A DNA stretch of 64,000 nucleotides from the NCBI GenBank assembly GCA_947184155.2, contig CAMXCT020005057.1, forward strand, positions 305,990-369,989, in the 5' to 3' direction. The translations under genes were made by a program, and so were the position numbers. Source of the DNA: Cladocopium goreaui (taxonomy: Eukaryota; Sar; Dinophyceae; Suessiales; Symbiodiniaceae). Shown one piece after another: positions 62,087 through 64,000 of this stretch. The notes under the pieces were generated by a model. It saw only the letters and a list, made by a program, of their open reading frames with translations, did no database searches and was not told the DNA's origin. Positions within the stretch are counted from its first letter, which is position 1. Each line of letters begins with the position of its first letter.

Positions 62087-62390
62087 ACTTTGGTTTCTTT
62101 CCGAAAAAAATGTCAAGAGCCGTCAAGAACCATTTTGTTTTGAACATTTAGACTTCAACGTCTTCTAACGCGAAACATTGGCATGTTTCAAGCCATGGAA
62201 TGTCTAGACCTAGGGATGTTGGATCAGAAGACAGGGTCGCTCCAGTCCGTTCCAGGTAAAATGATAACCGCAAGGCCAATTTACCCCTTGTTGGGGTGTA
62301 ATCCTCCAAGATGGATCAAAGCCCCCTACATTTGTTGCCACATGTTCATGGCTTAAAACTGGGATGCACTGTATCAACAAACATGGCATT

Positions 62391-62481
62391 TACCCCCTGG
62401 TCAATAAACAGTTGGACCCTGAAAATAGCCAATTGTTAATGGAAACTCGTCTTCCAACCCCGACAACTGCCAGGGTCTATG
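62391..62481. mobile_element. Family A element, CAGGGTCTATG subtype, right end lost
   Basis: TACCCCCTGGTCAATAAAC … CTGCCAGGGTCTATG. Same core as 44079. Confidence 0.6.
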
Positions 62482-63203
62482 ATGCAGCAGTTATTTTTTG
62501 GGGGGTCGAGTGCAATCACGTTAAGCTCATGAAATCTATGGATGGGTCATGATGGGTCTACACCCAGCCGTTCTCGCTGCAAGACCCCAAGGGGGTCTGA
62601 TCCGACAGAGAGAGGGAAATACAGCGAAATCTTGTCTAGTAGATATTCCTGTAGATATCTTGTTTCCTGTTTATACTGACACAAAATTATTTGGTTGGTG
62701 GTCTCAGATTTATCAACCCGATTACACAAATAAATGGTGGGAATAATGTGAAGCCAACCAGTTGAGGAAGCACCCACAAGATAGTTGCCCGTTTTCTATA
62801 GTAACTAGTTGTTTTTTCCTGCTGCTGTAGCTGTTTTTTTCCCGGCTCGCAGCAGCTTGCGATGCTGGAGTGGTAGGACCCAAAGAGCGCCAGAAGGAAA
62901 CTTAGAAGGACAGCTTCATACTTGGATAGCAAGAAGCTGAGTGAATAGTAATTTGATTAGTGTGACGAAAAAAGTTTGGATTCAACGATGCAGCCCATAT
63001 ACGCTATATAAATATCTTTGAGGGCCTGCAAATAATAGTCTTCACGGATCACGGTTCCAGTGGAGGTGTTGTCAAAATCCGAAATCGAAACAACAAGTCT
63101 TCACGGATCCACAGTTTGATTTCTGCTCTCATTTCATCACCATTTCAACACCGTTTTACAGCCACAATTACCACGGTAAACGTGTATCGCTTCTGCCATC
63201 CAG
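62482..63203. other. Non-coding stretch; possible worn family B copy
   Basis: TGGTTGGTGGTCTCAGATTT at 62692 and GAAGCCAACCAG ending about 62761 may be a decayed family B element. Nothing else recognised. Confidence 0.3.
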
Positions 63204-63268
63204 CTGGTAGCTCCAGTGGCGATCCACTGGCGATCCTTGGCGTAGCTCCACCAAGGGGCACAACGGAT
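63204..63268 (+). CDS. Exon-like island
   Basis: Acceptor TTCTGCCATCCAG and donor GAT|GTGAGA bound 65 bases reading GSSSGDPLAILGVAPPRGTT D after two bases of a split codon. No family recognised. Confidence 0.4.
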
Positions 63269-63834
63269 GTGAGATCGCCATGCTACCCATGGGTATATCG
63301 GTATATCATTGGATATCCTATGTTCAGCCATGGCAAACGCTACAGGTGTTGTTTTTTTAAAGCCATATATTTCCTGAAAAACATGTGAACAAAAACAAAA
63401 AAAAACGGACAACATCCCAGTAAAGGTTGAACCTTAAGCAGATGACCCGCTGGTGTAGGGCGGAAGATTTTGAACTTTAAGAAGCAAATACACTGTAAAA
63501 TATCACTGGTAAAAGAACATGTGTATACGTATACGTGTGTGTATATATATACAGTATATGAATATAAAGACGGTTCACACCACGTGTTTTTTGTGATTCC
63601 CTTCATTGCGGTAAACGCTGTGTGATATTAAAAAAATCACCGACAGATCACCACTGCTCAATCCAAAGATTTTGATATTTCGGCAAAACAGAAGGGCAGA
63701 TAAAAATGTCGTCCAAATCCATCTTTAGGGGTACATTCAAGTTGGTTAAAATATCGACATCTTCATGTTCATCGATTTGTCCACATGAATCACCAAATCA
63801 AAAAAAATGATGTGATAAAATAGAGTGTTTCTTA

Positions 63835-63925
63835 TCCCATAGGATCCATGTATGGTATATATGCTAACATTGGGGGTATATTGATGGTAAATGTTACCAT
63901 ATATAGCATACATGGATCCTATGGG
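63835..63925. mobile_element. Family E foldback element
   Basis: CCCATAGGATCCATGTATGG … CATACATGGATCCTATGGG; the loop is in the opposite orientation to the copies at 33372 and 41597. Confidence 0.75.
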
Positions 63926-64000
63926 TATTGGTTTATCTAGGTGACCACTTAAAACCCATGAGTTCACCTCAGCTGCTCGAGAGCCATTTTTTGAGGATGG

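Noticed and set aside
1-64000. tRNA, rRNA and dinoflagellate spliced-leader genes
   Set aside because: Looked for characteristic conserved strings by eye and saw none; a covariance-model scan would be decisive.

Overview
The window looks like nuclear DNA of a dinoflagellate, probably of the Symbiodiniaceae or a relative. This is inferred from three things: long copia-like and LINE-like elements that carry cytosine-methyltransferase-like domains, very many short foldback elements, and coding matter reduced to tiny GC-rich islands in AT-rich DNA. No rRNA, tRNA, CRISPR array, bacterial operon or dinoflagellate spliced-leader sequence was recognised.

Layout. 1-1311 (minus strand) holds the leader and Gag-like start of an LTR retrotransposon that runs off the left edge. 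1955-3160 is a foldback element (family A) whose middle has grown into an array of an 11-bp repeat of about 1.1 kb. About 3690-13985 (minus strand) is one large LINE-like element: ORF1 with a RanBP2-type zinc finger, a middle ORF ending in the first half of an RNase H, and a third ORF with the second RNase H half, an APE-type endonuclease, reverse transcriptase, two zinc fingers and a C-terminal methyltransferase-like domain. 14-49 kb is AT-rich DNA packed with foldback elements of at least seven families (A to G here), TA microsatellites, a GGTTAATGAT-type repeat and a (AACAACACAC)n array, with scattered short exon-like islands mostly readable on the plus strand. 49776-60272 is a complete LTR retrotransposon with 205-bp LTRs that read as identical, a CAGAG target duplication and an initiator-Met-type primer site. 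60.3-64 kb returns to foldback elements and exon-like islands.

How the parts may work together. The complete LTR element encodes a basic disordered protein, then Gag, zinc knuckle, aspartic protease, a methyltransferase-like domain, integrase and an overlapping copia RT-RNase H ORF. A 766-nt GT-AG interval between the basic protein and Gag keeps the frame if removed, so splicing could set the ratio of products. The LINE carries a methyltransferase-like domain with the same landmarks in a different position, so two unrelated element types in one window have captured a similar DNA-modifying module. Family A foldback elements carry GTAAAC and TTACCAG inside their terminal repeats, which are ready-made splice signals, and at two places exon-like reading frames abut them; they may act as introners.

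Limits. All calls come from reading the sequence. Exon-like islands are hypotheses, element families are named by letter only for this report, and boundaries of degenerate copies are approximate.
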